Shown: positions 27,001 through 34,662 of the stretch, piece by piece
Layout: every line of letters starts with the position of its first letter
Numbering within the stretch: the first letter of the stretch is position 1
Origin: Candidatus Polarisedimenticolia bacterium
Lineage (GTDB): Bacteria; Acidobacteriota; Polarisedimenticolia; Gp22-AA2
DNA: 64,000 bases
NCBI GenBank assembly: GCA_036001465.1
Contig: DASYUH010000010.1
Span: forward strand, 1-64,000
Direction: 5' to 3'
Notes under the pieces: generated by a model
What the model was told of the DNA's origin: nothing
The model's input: the letters and a program-made list of their open reading frames with translations, nothing else
Databases searched by the model: none
Made by a program: the position numbers and the translations under genes

Positions 27001-27667
27001 CGATCTGTACATCCAGAACTTCTTCTTCAGCCGGATCGACCAGATCGCCAACGTCAACGCGGCCGATTACAGCGGCATCGAGGTGCAGCTGACCCGGAGG
27101 CTGAGCCGCAAGTGGCAGATGGACGCCTCCTACACCTACTCGCGGGCGGTGGGGAACGCCGAGTCGTTCGATTCCGATCTGGGGGATGATCCGTCCGTGA
27201 CCGACCTGGAGCACGGCTACCTCGCCTACGACATGAGACACCAGGTGAAGCTGAACGCCGTGGTCTATCTTCCGCGCGACTGGCAGGTGGGGGGCGTCCT
27301 GTCGTGGCACTCGGGCCTGCCGTTCTCGGTGATCTCGAAGGTCAGGGCGTTCGACAATTTCGACTACCTGCAGGACCGCACCATGTTCGGTTACGTGCAG
27401 GAGGAAGGCGGTGAGCCCGTCTTCATCCCGGTGCGGCGGAACTCCGAGCGCAACGGCGCGGTCTACAACATCAACCTGCGCGCCTCGAAGGCGTTCGTGC
27501 TCGGGCGCCTGAGCTCGAAGCTGTTCATGACGGCGGACAACCTGCTCAACTCCGACGACCTGACCATTCACACGGAGAACCGGAACGCTGCGGAGCACGC
27601 CCTGCAGCTCGACTCGGAACGGCGCTTCGGGAGACGGTTCGAGGTCGGTTTCCAGATCGAGTTCTGA
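24026..27667 (+). CDS. TonB-dependent receptor with carboxypeptidase-like domain and Asp-rich calcium-type repeats
   Basis: This 1213-residue outer-membrane protein has a signal peptide (about 1-22), then a carboxypeptidase-regulatory-like beta-sandwich (GTVLDRDGAPIPGATVRVEN, GEFRVVPL, about 27-110). A plug domain follows (FIDALPILGRNYQDVLTLAPG, about 150-240), then a beta-barrel ending in the expected aromatic FEVGFQIEF. Between about residues 421 and 534 an insertion carries many DxDxDG-like loops (DRNGNRTFEASE, DADGDRMVDKDEDRDGDG, DANGNGILDSGEDRDGD), as in thrombospondin type 3 or dockerin-like calcium loops. The substrate is unknown; such OAR-type receptors often take up oligomers. ATG 24026 is used; a TTG lies three codons upstream. 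The M28 peptidase starts 19 bp after it. Confidence 0.88.
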   Translation: MRCAGLAAGVWLWVAWLPVLASGPVGLKGTVLDRDGAPIPGATVRVENRALGLNQGAVTDAKGEFRVVPLSPGRGYSMRVSFPGMATVVLPDVDLPPSRVSSLQITLFPESQLKERLRVVEKAEAVNPDETTLQTTFSAEFIDALPILGRNYQDVLTLAPGVTDVDGDGNVNIHGARDTDVVTLVDGVSTVDPLTGRRGQELNLESIQEIEVKTSGASAEFGRAQGGFVNIITRSGGNQFQGNFKFFWRASLLDGDGAGIDDPALHLGVGDTGLRDLKFNTLTPFASASGPIAKDRAWFFVSAEYIQIEDPVNTQTQAFVRGLREKRLFSKASWDMAQGHKLVFTAIYDPQEYDNEGLDSFTPLESGYTMERGGRNLILKETAIFNPSVFLETTVQDFVSQPRRIPTTGPDTNHNGYLYIDRNGNRTFEASERDSGDDWDDDGAWDVFERDADGDRMVDKDEDRDGDGRFTVARSGCEGPGMREDLDCDGNLDRIVEDANGNGILDSGEDRDGDHRLDSGIEDRNGNLRLDDRPRPRPTDVILDFRPDGTIVRLPSSYPYVSFVPLPPDRDYQQDEATSRVSGPNNLTQDREVGRFTLRHDLTVYVPEFHGSHDIKVGAILENESFRQETVVRPMLKLLKAEEGGPPQLGVDVPTEPGVSNEASSLTFGGYIQDGFKPLPNLSFGFGLRFDREATDSFGYSPVDPAAERRLYDRLLSLSGDERLLDDQLVGNGDGIRSLGFCNDPVVHCVGGPAENPHVADLFLLPRIYPSRLTQHHSAAVVTAEALRSLFPGAIVTDEATGDLIIDREILRAQGSATFQDRESFRLTNNNLAPRVSVSWDPFADARTKIYVNWGRFFDKLFLSAVTPEEGPDFTTRSYRVDPDGVTGAGIPDGRIGPTISKAPPSSVQVDRGLQTPFSDELTIGLEREIAPEVALRLTYINRKYRQQLQGRDVNHTLRFKDGRPIDFIGGLLSNLTPQGLVKITRAPDGFPDLYIQNFFFSRIDQIANVNAADYSGIEVQLTRRLSRKWQMDASYTYSRAVGNAESFDSDLGDDPSVTDLEHGYLAYDMRHQVKLNAVVYLPRDWQVGGVLSWHSGLPFSVISKVRAFDNFDYLQDRTMFGYVQEEGGEPVFIPVRRNSERNGAVYNINLRASKAFVLGRLSSKLFMTADNLLNSDDLTIHTENRNAAEHALQLDSERRFGRRFEVGFQIEF

Positions 27668-27686
27668 TATCGGAGGTGGTTCGACC

Positions 27687-29357
27687 ATGAAGCTCCTCTC
27701 CGGCGCGCTGATTCTGGCCGCGTCCCTGTCGCTCCCACCGGCGCTCGGGGCCGAGGAGAGCGTGGATCTCGCGACCCTCCACCGGATCAAGCGCGAGGCG
27801 TTCCAGAACTCGAAGGTGATGGACCACCTCTTCTACCTGACGGACGTGAACGGGCCGCGGCTCACCGGATCGCCGGGATACCGCGCCGCCGCCGACTGGT
27901 CGGTCAGGACGCTGCGCGCCTGGGGCGTCGGCAGCGCGCGGCTGGAGGACTGGGGGGCCTTCGGGCGGGGCTGGGCGGTCACCCGTTTTTCGGCCCACCT
28001 GAGAGAGCCGGTCTACGCGCCGCTCTACGGTGTACCGAGGGCCTGGTCGGGCGGCACGCGCGGGCCGGTCGTGGCCCCGGTGATCGCGGCTCCCCTCTTC
28101 ACGGCGTCCGAGATCGATCGGGAGGACGATTACGACATCCCGACCCTGACGGCCCGCATCGCGCGGTTCGCGCAGGAGCAGCGGGGCAGGCTGTCCGGGA
28201 AGATCGTCCTCATCGAGCCGGCGCCCAAGCTGACGCTGCCGACCGTGCCGGCGGGGGAGAGGTACGACGGGGGGGCGCTCAAATCGATCGCCGCGGCCCC
28301 GGAGCCCCAGGCGCCCCTGGCCTACGCGTATCCCCTGAAGAGCCTGCCGGAGGATCCGAAGAAGCGCAGCCGGCTCCTCGAGTCGATTCCCGACGAGGTC
28401 GGCGAGGAGTACTACGCGCGCTGGGTCAAGGCGCGCGATGCGCTGCACGCCTTTCTGCGCGAGGAGGGGGTGGTCGCGGTCCTGTCGTCCGATGCGCGCG
28501 GGGACGGCGGCATCGTGTTCGCCACGCTGGCGGGGTCGTGGGAGCCGGGCGGGCCGACGCCCCCTCCCGTGGTCGCCCTGCCGCCGGAGCAGTACGGCCG
28601 GCTGTTCCGGCTGGCGGAAAAAAAGATCCCCGCCAAGGTCGAGCTGGACGTGCAAGTGGCCTTCTACGACGACCGGCCGCGCGGGCAGAACGTGATCGCC
28701 GAAATCCCCGGCGGCCGGAAGAAGGACGAGGTCGTCATGCTCGGCGCGCACCTCGACTCCTGGCACGGCGGCACCGGGGCCACCGACAACGCCGCCGGGT
28801 GCGCCGTGGCGCTGGAGGCGATGCGCATCCTCAAGACGCTCGGCCTCAAGGCCGATCGCACCGTGCGACTGGCCCTGTGGGACGGGGAGGAGCAGGGGCT
28901 CTTCGGCTCGCGCGGCTACGTCCGCGCTCATTTCGGCGATCCGGTCACCCAGGAGACCCGGCCCGAGCACCGGCTCCTGTCCGGCTACTTCAACGTGGAC
29001 AACGGCACCGGGAAGATCCGCGGGGTCTACCTGGAGGGGAACGACATGGTGCGTCCGATCTTCGAAGCCTGGCTGCGGCCGTTCGCCGACCTGGGCGCCT
29101 CGACCCTGAGCATCGCCGGCACGCGCGATACCGACCACGTCTCGTTCGATGGTGTCGGGCTCCCCGGGTTCCAGTTCATTCAGGACCCGCTCGACTACTC
29201 GACCCGCACCCACCACACCGACCTGGACGTCTACGATCACGTCCAGCCGGGCGACCTGATGCAGGCATCCGCCATCCTGGCGTCGTTCGTCTACAACGCC
29301 GCCACGCGTCCCGACATGCTGCCGCGCAAGACGCCGCCGCCTCCGCTGCCGCGTTAG
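27687..29357 (+). CDS. Secreted M28 family zinc peptidase with PA-like insert
   Basis: This 556-residue protein has a signal peptide (MKLLSGALILAASLSLPPALG). The M28 core has the co-catalytic zinc ligands in order: His and Asp in GAHLDSWHGGTGATDN (about 350-365), Glu-Glu in DGEEQGLFGS (about 399), Asp in NVDNGTG (about 438) and His in HHTDLD (about 509). A region before it (about 100-300) fits an inserted protease-associated (PA) domain. The family includes aminopeptidases and carboxypeptidases. It starts 19 bp after the TonB receptor gene with GGAGGTGG upstream, so peptide release outside the cell and uptake by the receptor are plausibly linked. It ends in the hairpin repeat at 29357. Confidence 0.9.
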   Translation: MKLLSGALILAASLSLPPALGAEESVDLATLHRIKREAFQNSKVMDHLFYLTDVNGPRLTGSPGYRAAADWSVRTLRAWGVGSARLEDWGAFGRGWAVTRFSAHLREPVYAPLYGVPRAWSGGTRGPVVAPVIAAPLFTASEIDREDDYDIPTLTARIARFAQEQRGRLSGKIVLIEPAPKLTLPTVPAGERYDGGALKSIAAAPEPQAPLAYAYPLKSLPEDPKKRSRLLESIPDEVGEEYYARWVKARDALHAFLREEGVVAVLSSDARGDGGIVFATLAGSWEPGGPTPPPVVALPPEQYGRLFRLAEKKIPAKVELDVQVAFYDDRPRGQNVIAEIPGGRKKDEVVMLGAHLDSWHGGTGATDNAAGCAVALEAMRILKTLGLKADRTVRLALWDGEEQGLFGSRGYVRAHFGDPVTQETRPEHRLLSGYFNVDNGTGKIRGVYLEGNDMVRPIFEAWLRPFADLGASTLSIAGTRDTDHVSFDGVGLPGFQFIQDPLDYSTRTHHTDLDVYDHVQPGDLMQASAILASFVYNAATRPDMLPRKTPPPPLPR

Positions 29358-29387
29358 GAGCCGGCCCCCTACTCGGGCAGGCTCCTG
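29357..29387. repeat. 31-bp hairpin repeat, copy 2, between convergent genes
   Basis: AGGAGCC (29357-29363) and GGCTCCT (29381-29387) form a stem. Read on the minus strand, the whole element matches 1102-1132 at 28 of 31 positions. It starts on the last base of the M28 stop codon and ends 10 bp before the convergent sugar dehydrogenase stop. Confidence 0.55.
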
Positions 29388-29397
29388 ATCCCCGATT

Positions 29398-31035
29398 TCA
29401 GGGACACCCGGCCGGGTCCAGGATCTGCGGCGGGGCGACGCCGTGGGTCTCGTCCCCACCGGGGCTGAGCGCGGTGACCGCGTAGGCGAAGACCGTGCCG
29501 GTGGATGGCGCGTCCGGATCGCCGCCGGCCCATTGCGGAGCCGGCGTCGTGAAGATGCAGGTGAACACTCCCCCCGGCCGGCCGCGATAGACGCGATAGT
29601 GGTCGACCGGCTGCATGGTGGATGCTCCCAGGTCCTCCCAGCGCCATGCATCGAGGTCGAGGCGGAACGGCTCCGCCGCCCCCGCGCCGGACACCTCGAG
29701 GTCGGTGAAGAGGGGGAGGATCCGGAGCACGATGCCGTCGCGGTCGGTGATGTAGATCTCCCCCTGCGCGTCCTGGCCGAATGACGTGAGGCTGTTCACG
29801 AGCGTCCCTCCGGGGGCGACCTCGTCCGTCCAGTCCTGCCCGTTCGTGACCTCGCCTCCGGCCATGCGGATTGATTTGACGAAGCCGGCACAGTAATCGC
29901 CGTAGAAATACGCGCCGGAGAAATCCGGCATGAGGCAGCCGCGGTAGACCTCCCCGCCGGTGATCGAGCAGACGCCGCCGGCGTGCGGGACCTCGACGAC
30001 CGGCTGGGTGAGGGACGGATCCATGCACGCGGGCGACCCGGAGCAGGTGGCGGCCACAGGGTTGCACGTGAGGGGAGTCGATGGGTTGAAGCAGTGCTTC
30101 CCCTCCATCGACCGCCAGCCGTAGTTCCGGCCGGCCGCCTGCGCCGCGGGCACGTAGTTCACCTCTTCATAGCAGTTCTGGCCGACGTCCGCGATGTAGA
30201 GGTCGCCGTTCGCGGCGTCGAAGGCCGACCGCCAGGGATTGCGCAGGCCGTAGGCCCAGACCTCGTCGCATCGGCCGCCCGGGCCGTCGGCGAACGGGTT
30301 GTCGGCCGGGACGCGATAGTCGGCCGTCGCGCCGCCGCAGTCGGGGTCGAGCCCCGTTATGGCGGTGCCTCGGACGTCGAGGCGCAGGATCTTCCCGAGA
30401 AGCGTGCCAAGGCTCTGGCCGTTCCCGCAGACGGCGTGCCCGGTCCCCTGGTCGTTCGCCCCTCCGCCGTCGCCGGTCGAGACATAAAGATGTCCGTCGG
30501 GGCCGAACTGGACCTGCCCGCCGTTGTGGTTGGCCTGCGGCTGGGCGAAGCGCAGGAGCCGCACCTCGCTGTCGGGATCGGCGGCGTCCGGGTCCCCCGC
30601 CAGGACCGAGTACCGGGCGATGACGGTGGACCAGGGGCCGCCCAGCGGTCCCTCGGTGTAATCGACGTAGAAGAATCCGTTGGCGGGGTAGTCCGGATCG
30701 AAGGCCAGGCCGAGAAGCCCCATCTCGTTCAGGGACGGCGTGCGCGTCGCCTGCACCACCGTCGAGATGTCGAGGAAGGTGACGAACCGGTCGGGAGGGT
30801 CCCCGCGCTTCTTGATCCGGATGAACCCGTCCTGCTCGACGATGAAGATCCGGGTCCGATCGCCCGGGGGGGCGGTGACGAAGAGAGGCCTCCCCGGAAG
30901 CCCGGTGACGACCGGCACGGCCGTCACGGACGTGTTCGACACCGGGGCGACGCCGGTGCAGTCCACCGCCCGCGCCGGAGCGAAGAGTCCCAACAAAGGG
31001 AAGCACGCGACGATGGCGCGCCCGATGCGGCTCAT
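29398..31035 (-). CDS. Secreted PQQ-dependent sugar dehydrogenase (GSDH-like beta-propeller)
   Basis: This 545-residue protein has a signal peptide (about 1-23) and a six-bladed GSDH propeller: VTGLPGRPLFVTAPPGDRTR, LLGLAFDPDY, NHNGGQVQFGPDGHLYVSTG, GLRNPWRSAFD and NYGWRSMEG are its typical motifs. In soluble glucose/aldose dehydrogenases these regions hold PQQ and calcium; the sugar here is not predictable. The last about 90 residues (HYRVYRGRPGGVF, FAYAVTALSPGGDE) look like a fibronectin type III-like domain. Several Cys pairs suggest disulphides, consistent with export. Its ATG overlaps the LVIVD gene stop by ATGA, and it is the last gene of a four-gene secreted-protein operon. Confidence 0.85.
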   Translation of the reverse strand: MSRIGRAIVACFPLLGLFAPARAVDCTGVAPVSNTSVTAVPVVTGLPGRPLFVTAPPGDRTRIFIVEQDGFIRIKKRGDPPDRFVTFLDISTVVQATRTPSLNEMGLLGLAFDPDYPANGFFYVDYTEGPLGGPWSTVIARYSVLAGDPDAADPDSEVRLLRFAQPQANHNGGQVQFGPDGHLYVSTGDGGGANDQGTGHAVCGNGQSLGTLLGKILRLDVRGTAITGLDPDCGGATADYRVPADNPFADGPGGRCDEVWAYGLRNPWRSAFDAANGDLYIADVGQNCYEEVNYVPAAQAAGRNYGWRSMEGKHCFNPSTPLTCNPVAATCSGSPACMDPSLTQPVVEVPHAGGVCSITGGEVYRGCLMPDFSGAYFYGDYCAGFVKSIRMAGGEVTNGQDWTDEVAPGGTLVNSLTSFGQDAQGEIYITDRDGIVLRILPLFTDLEVSGAGAAEPFRLDLDAWRWEDLGASTMQPVDHYRVYRGRPGGVFTCIFTTPAPQWAGGDPDAPSTGTVFAYAVTALSPGGDETHGVAPPQILDPAGCP

Positions 31036-33242
31036 GGCCGGCGGCGTCCCGGTCCGGCGATGCCTTGAACGGTGAAGGCGTTCGGCAGGACCGGCGCGGC
31101 CCCGGCGGCACCCGCCAGCACCAGGTCGTACGGCCCCGGGGCGAAACCTGCCGGGACCTCGAGGACGGCGGTCGAGGAGGACAAAAGCGACGGCGCCGGC
31201 AGGGGCGGGTTGGGGCGCAGGATGCGCAGGCCGGTCCGATCGGCCACGTAGGCGAGCCCGCCCGAGAGAGCGATCCCGGATGCGATCCCGGGGGTGTCGT
31301 AGAGACCGGTCAGGAGCGCCTGAGCGGGATCCCGGACGTCGAATTCGAGGACGCCGCTGAACCCGTCGGCGACGAGCAGCCGATCCCCCTCGATCCAGAC
31401 GGCGCCGGCGGCGCCGGGCGTGCCGAGATTGGCGACGATGACCGGCGCCTCCGGTCGCGTCACGTCGATGATCTGGATGCCCCGGTTCAGGTCGGCGACG
31501 TAGGCCCGCCCGTCCCCCACGGCGACCCCGACGGCGCGTCCCGGCGTGTCGACGGCCCCGGCCAGGACGGGGGCCTCCGGATGGCTGACGTCGAAGATCC
31601 GCAGGCCGCGCGAGTCGTCCGCCACGAAGGCCAGGGCGCCCAGAACCGCCACGCCCAGCGCCTTCCCCGGGGTGTCGATCGATCCAAGCAGGCGGGGGGC
31701 GGTCGGCTCCGCGACGTCGAGGATGGCGAGGCCGCGCGCTCCGTCGGCGACATAGACGAGGCCGCCCGCATGGGCGATCCCGAGGGCCTCGCCCGCCGTG
31801 TCGAAGCCGCCGACGTCCGTCAAAGAGCCCGGGACGCGCGCATCGATGGTCCGGACGCCGTTCGCTCCCGCCGCCAGGAACACGAATCCCTCGGCGGGGC
31901 CCGATCCCGCCGCCAGGCCGGCCGCGGGGCCCGTGGTTGCGAGGCTCGCCCGAAGCCAGGGGGAGGACGGATCCCCCACATCCACGGCCAGAAGCCCATT
32001 CCCGGCGTCCGCCACGAAGGCGGTACGGCCCGCGACGACGACCCCCGGGTTGCCGACGGCGGAAGGAAGGGGCGCGAGATCGAGGCTCCCCAGGAGCGCC
32101 GGGACGGCGGGGTTCGCGACGTCGATCACCTGGATGCCGTTGATCAGATCGGCGACGTAGGCCCTCCGGCCGGACAGCGCAACGCCCGTGAAGTACGCGG
32201 AATTGCCGAACATCCCCTGGCTGCCGACCACCACCGGCCCGCCCCGCCGCTCCAGGTCCACGATCTGCAGGCCGCTGTACCCCGAGGCGACGTAAGCGAA
32301 GCGGCCGTCGACCGCCACGCCGCCGGCGGCGTCGGCGAGCGGCACCTGGGCCAGCATCGCGGGATGGGCCGGATCGCCGATGTCGATCACCAGGAGCGCT
32401 CCGAGCCGATCGGCCGCCAGGAGCCGCGACCCCGCGATCGCCAGGCCGGCCAGGCTTTGCCGCTCCCGGTAGAGGCTCCCGATGAGGACCGGCTGGTGCG
32501 GATCGCCGACGTCGAACACGAGAAGCGCGTCGCCGTCCGCAACGTAGGCAATTGGCCCCGCCAGCTTCACGTCCATGGCCATGCCGGGGGTGTCCCGCTC
32601 GCCGGCCAGGAGCGGCGCGGCGGGATCCAGGACGTCGATGATCTTCAGCCCCTCAAACCCCGCCGCGACGTAGACGTACCGTCCCTCCACGACGATGCGC
32701 TGCGGATCGAGCAGGATGTCGAACGTGCCGACGCGGTGGGGATGGGCCGGATCGCTGACGTCGACGATGTGCAGCCCCCCCAGGAAGGTGTACGGATTCA
32801 TGAAGGTGAAGTAGGCGAGGTCCCCCGACCTCTGCACGTCCAGTCCGCTGTCTCCGGTCTCGAACGCGCCGAGACGGAGAGGCGCGGCCGGATCGTCGAG
32901 ATCCAGGATCTGGATCCCGCCCAGCTTCGCCGTGTGGCTGTAAAACGTGACGCAGGCGTGCCCGTCGGCCGTCTCCAGGCCGCGGATCCCTTCGGGCACC
33001 GCGTACGTCCCCTCCAGGAACGGCCCGCCCCCCAGCAGGGCCGCGCGCATGCCGGCCTCGAATCCCTCCCCGTCGAGCGTCGCATGGATCGTCGCCGCCG
33101 CGGGGCCGTGGGACGGCGTCACGCTGTCCAGATGGACATCCGCCGCCCCGCTCTGCGACAGGCACAGCGCCGCGGCCAGAGCGAAAACGGCGAGCACGGG
33201 CGGCGTCCGCAACCTCCGGAGGGCGATCCTGCTCCTAGCCAA
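31032..33242 (-). CDS. Secreted LVIVD-repeat beta-propeller protein
   Basis: This 736-residue protein has a signal peptide (RTPPVLAVFALAAALCLS) and an IPT/TIG-like start (LDSVTPSHGPAAATIHATLDGEGF). More than a dozen LVIVD repeats follow, each of the type AYVADGARGLAILDVAEPTAP with a final value and GS-x-DTPG. LVIVD repeats form propeller-like blades on surface proteins, and their partners are mostly unknown. The start is TTG at 33242, overlapping the DUF1501 stop by 8 bp; no ATG exists before the mature domain, so this start is the best choice. The end overlaps the sugar dehydrogenase by ATGA. A C-terminal beta-sandwich-like end (FAPGPYDLVLAGA) closes it. Confidence 0.85.
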   Translation of the reverse strand: MARSRIALRRLRTPPVLAVFALAAALCLSQSGAADVHLDSVTPSHGPAAATIHATLDGEGFEAGMRAALLGGGPFLEGTYAVPEGIRGLETADGHACVTFYSHTAKLGGIQILDLDDPAAPLRLGAFETGDSGLDVQRSGDLAYFTFMNPYTFLGGLHIVDVSDPAHPHRVGTFDILLDPQRIVVEGRYVYVAAGFEGLKIIDVLDPAAPLLAGERDTPGMAMDVKLAGPIAYVADGDALLVFDVGDPHQPVLIGSLYRERQSLAGLAIAGSRLLAADRLGALLVIDIGDPAHPAMLAQVPLADAAGGVAVDGRFAYVASGYSGLQIVDLERRGGPVVVGSQGMFGNSAYFTGVALSGRRAYVADLINGIQVIDVANPAVPALLGSLDLAPLPSAVGNPGVVVAGRTAFVADAGNGLLAVDVGDPSSPWLRASLATTGPAAGLAAGSGPAEGFVFLAAGANGVRTIDARVPGSLTDVGGFDTAGEALGIAHAGGLVYVADGARGLAILDVAEPTAPRLLGSIDTPGKALGVAVLGALAFVADDSRGLRIFDVSHPEAPVLAGAVDTPGRAVGVAVGDGRAYVADLNRGIQIIDVTRPEAPVIVANLGTPGAAGAVWIEGDRLLVADGFSGVLEFDVRDPAQALLTGLYDTPGIASGIALSGGLAYVADRTGLRILRPNPPLPAPSLLSSSTAVLEVPAGFAPGPYDLVLAGAAGAAPVLPNAFTVQGIAGPGRRRP

Positions 33243-34653
33243 CGAGGCCGACCTCCTGGAGCCCCAGCCCGCTGTACCCGGGGAAGATCACGTCCACCTT
33301 CGCCGGATCGGCCCCCATGTGATCGCGGAGGATCTCCCAGAAGATGGCGCGGTAGTCCGTGCGCATCAGGAGATACCGGCCCGCATCGCCGAACATGACA
33401 CCGGCGGGCCAGGTCCCGGCGTCGCAGTTGTACACCCCGCCGTTCACCGCGCCTCCGGCCGCGAACAGGCACGAGGCGGCGGCGTGGTCGCTGCCGTTGC
33501 TGCCGTTCTCCTTGGAGGTGCGGCCGAACTCCGACAGGGTCACGATCACGGTGTCCTGCCAGATCGCCGCGTAGGTGCGCTCCTGGCCTGGATCGTAGGT
33601 CGCCGCCGCGGACAGGACGATGCGCAGCGACCTGAGGCCGTAGGCGAGCCACGACAGGAGGTTGGCCTGCGTGCCGGTGACCTGCCCCTGGCCGGTGTGC
33701 GTGTCGAAGCTGCCGAGCTCGGTGCCCGCGAGGCGCGTGCCGTTCGGGCTCGCCGCGTCGCTCTCGAGAAGGGACAGGGCGCAGACCTTGAGCGACTTGA
33801 AGAACGAGTAGGAGTTGGTGCCGAAGCGCGGGCCGGTCGGTCCGGGCGGGTTGGTCGCGTCTGAGATCGGGAACAGGTAGAAGCCGGTGTTCGGGTCCTT
33901 CGGGTGCCAGTTCCTCTGGTCCCACGAACGGTACTCGTCGAGGGTGTCGATCAGCTTGACGCCTGTGTCGATCAGGGCGGGCCGGAACGGCTCGAGACCG
34001 GTCAGGCCGGTGAAGCGATTGAGCCAGGCGTTCTTGATCTTCGTTTTCTTCGGTTCTGCCGGGAGATAGTCGAAACTGTCGGGATTGGCGACATTCACGA
34101 ACTTCTCGTCCCCGCGCAGGAGGACGGGCGGCGTCCCTTGCACGCTGAGCGCGGGGAGATCGACCCCCTGCGCGACGGCGTTCTCGATGATGTAGCGGTA
34201 CAGCCACCCCTCGAACATCTTGGGCTCCGCGGGGTCGCCGTTTTCCCAGACCCGCTGGTCGTCGAAGTGGGAGCGGCTGTTGTTCGGGAAACCGACGCGG
34301 TGCACGACCGCCAGCTCGCCGGCGTTGAACACGTCCATGACATCGGACATGCCCGGGTGCAACCGCGCGAACCCGTTCAGGAGATCGATCGAGCTCGCGG
34401 GAGGGATGTACAGGCTCGGGCGATTGAGCGTGCTGTACTGCGGGTCGCCGGCCGGGATGACGGTGTTGATCCCGTCATTGCCGCCGCGCATGAAGATGAA
34501 CAGCAGCCGCTTGTTGCTGAAGGGGCCGGCCGCCATGGCGTGGCGGATGAAGGCGCCGGGGAAGAGGGAAAACAGGCCGAACCCCGCCAGGGTCAAACCG
34601 GAGCCGCGCAGGAACGAACGGCGCGAGCAGTCGCAGGTCTGGTGGTCGCTCAT
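33235..34653 (-). CDS. DUF1501 domain protein with Tat signal
   Basis: This 472-residue protein starts with a twin-arginine signal (CSRRSFLRGSGLTLAGFGLF, cleavage near AMA at about 41), so it is exported folded. The rest is the DUF1501 domain (RGGNDGINTVIPAGD near the start, later VIVTLSEFGRTSKENGSNGSDH), which belongs to the alkaline phosphatase/sulfatase-like fold group. No biochemical role is established. DUF1501 genes almost always follow DUF1800 genes, as here (9 bp spacing). The end overlaps the LVIVD gene by 8 bp. Confidence 0.9.
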   Translation of the reverse strand: MSDHQTCDCSRRSFLRGSGLTLAGFGLFSLFPGAFIRHAMAAGPFSNKRLLFIFMRGGNDGINTVIPAGDPQYSTLNRPSLYIPPASSIDLLNGFARLHPGMSDVMDVFNAGELAVVHRVGFPNNSRSHFDDQRVWENGDPAEPKMFEGWLYRYIIENAVAQGVDLPALSVQGTPPVLLRGDEKFVNVANPDSFDYLPAEPKKTKIKNAWLNRFTGLTGLEPFRPALIDTGVKLIDTLDEYRSWDQRNWHPKDPNTGFYLFPISDATNPPGPTGPRFGTNSYSFFKSLKVCALSLLESDAASPNGTRLAGTELGSFDTHTGQGQVTGTQANLLSWLAYGLRSLRIVLSAAATYDPGQERTYAAIWQDTVIVTLSEFGRTSKENGSNGSDHAAASCLFAAGGAVNGGVYNCDAGTWPAGVMFGDAGRYLLMRTDYRAIFWEILRDHMGADPAKVDVIFPGYSGLGLQEVGLVG

Positions 34654-34662
34654 GGTCGCCTC

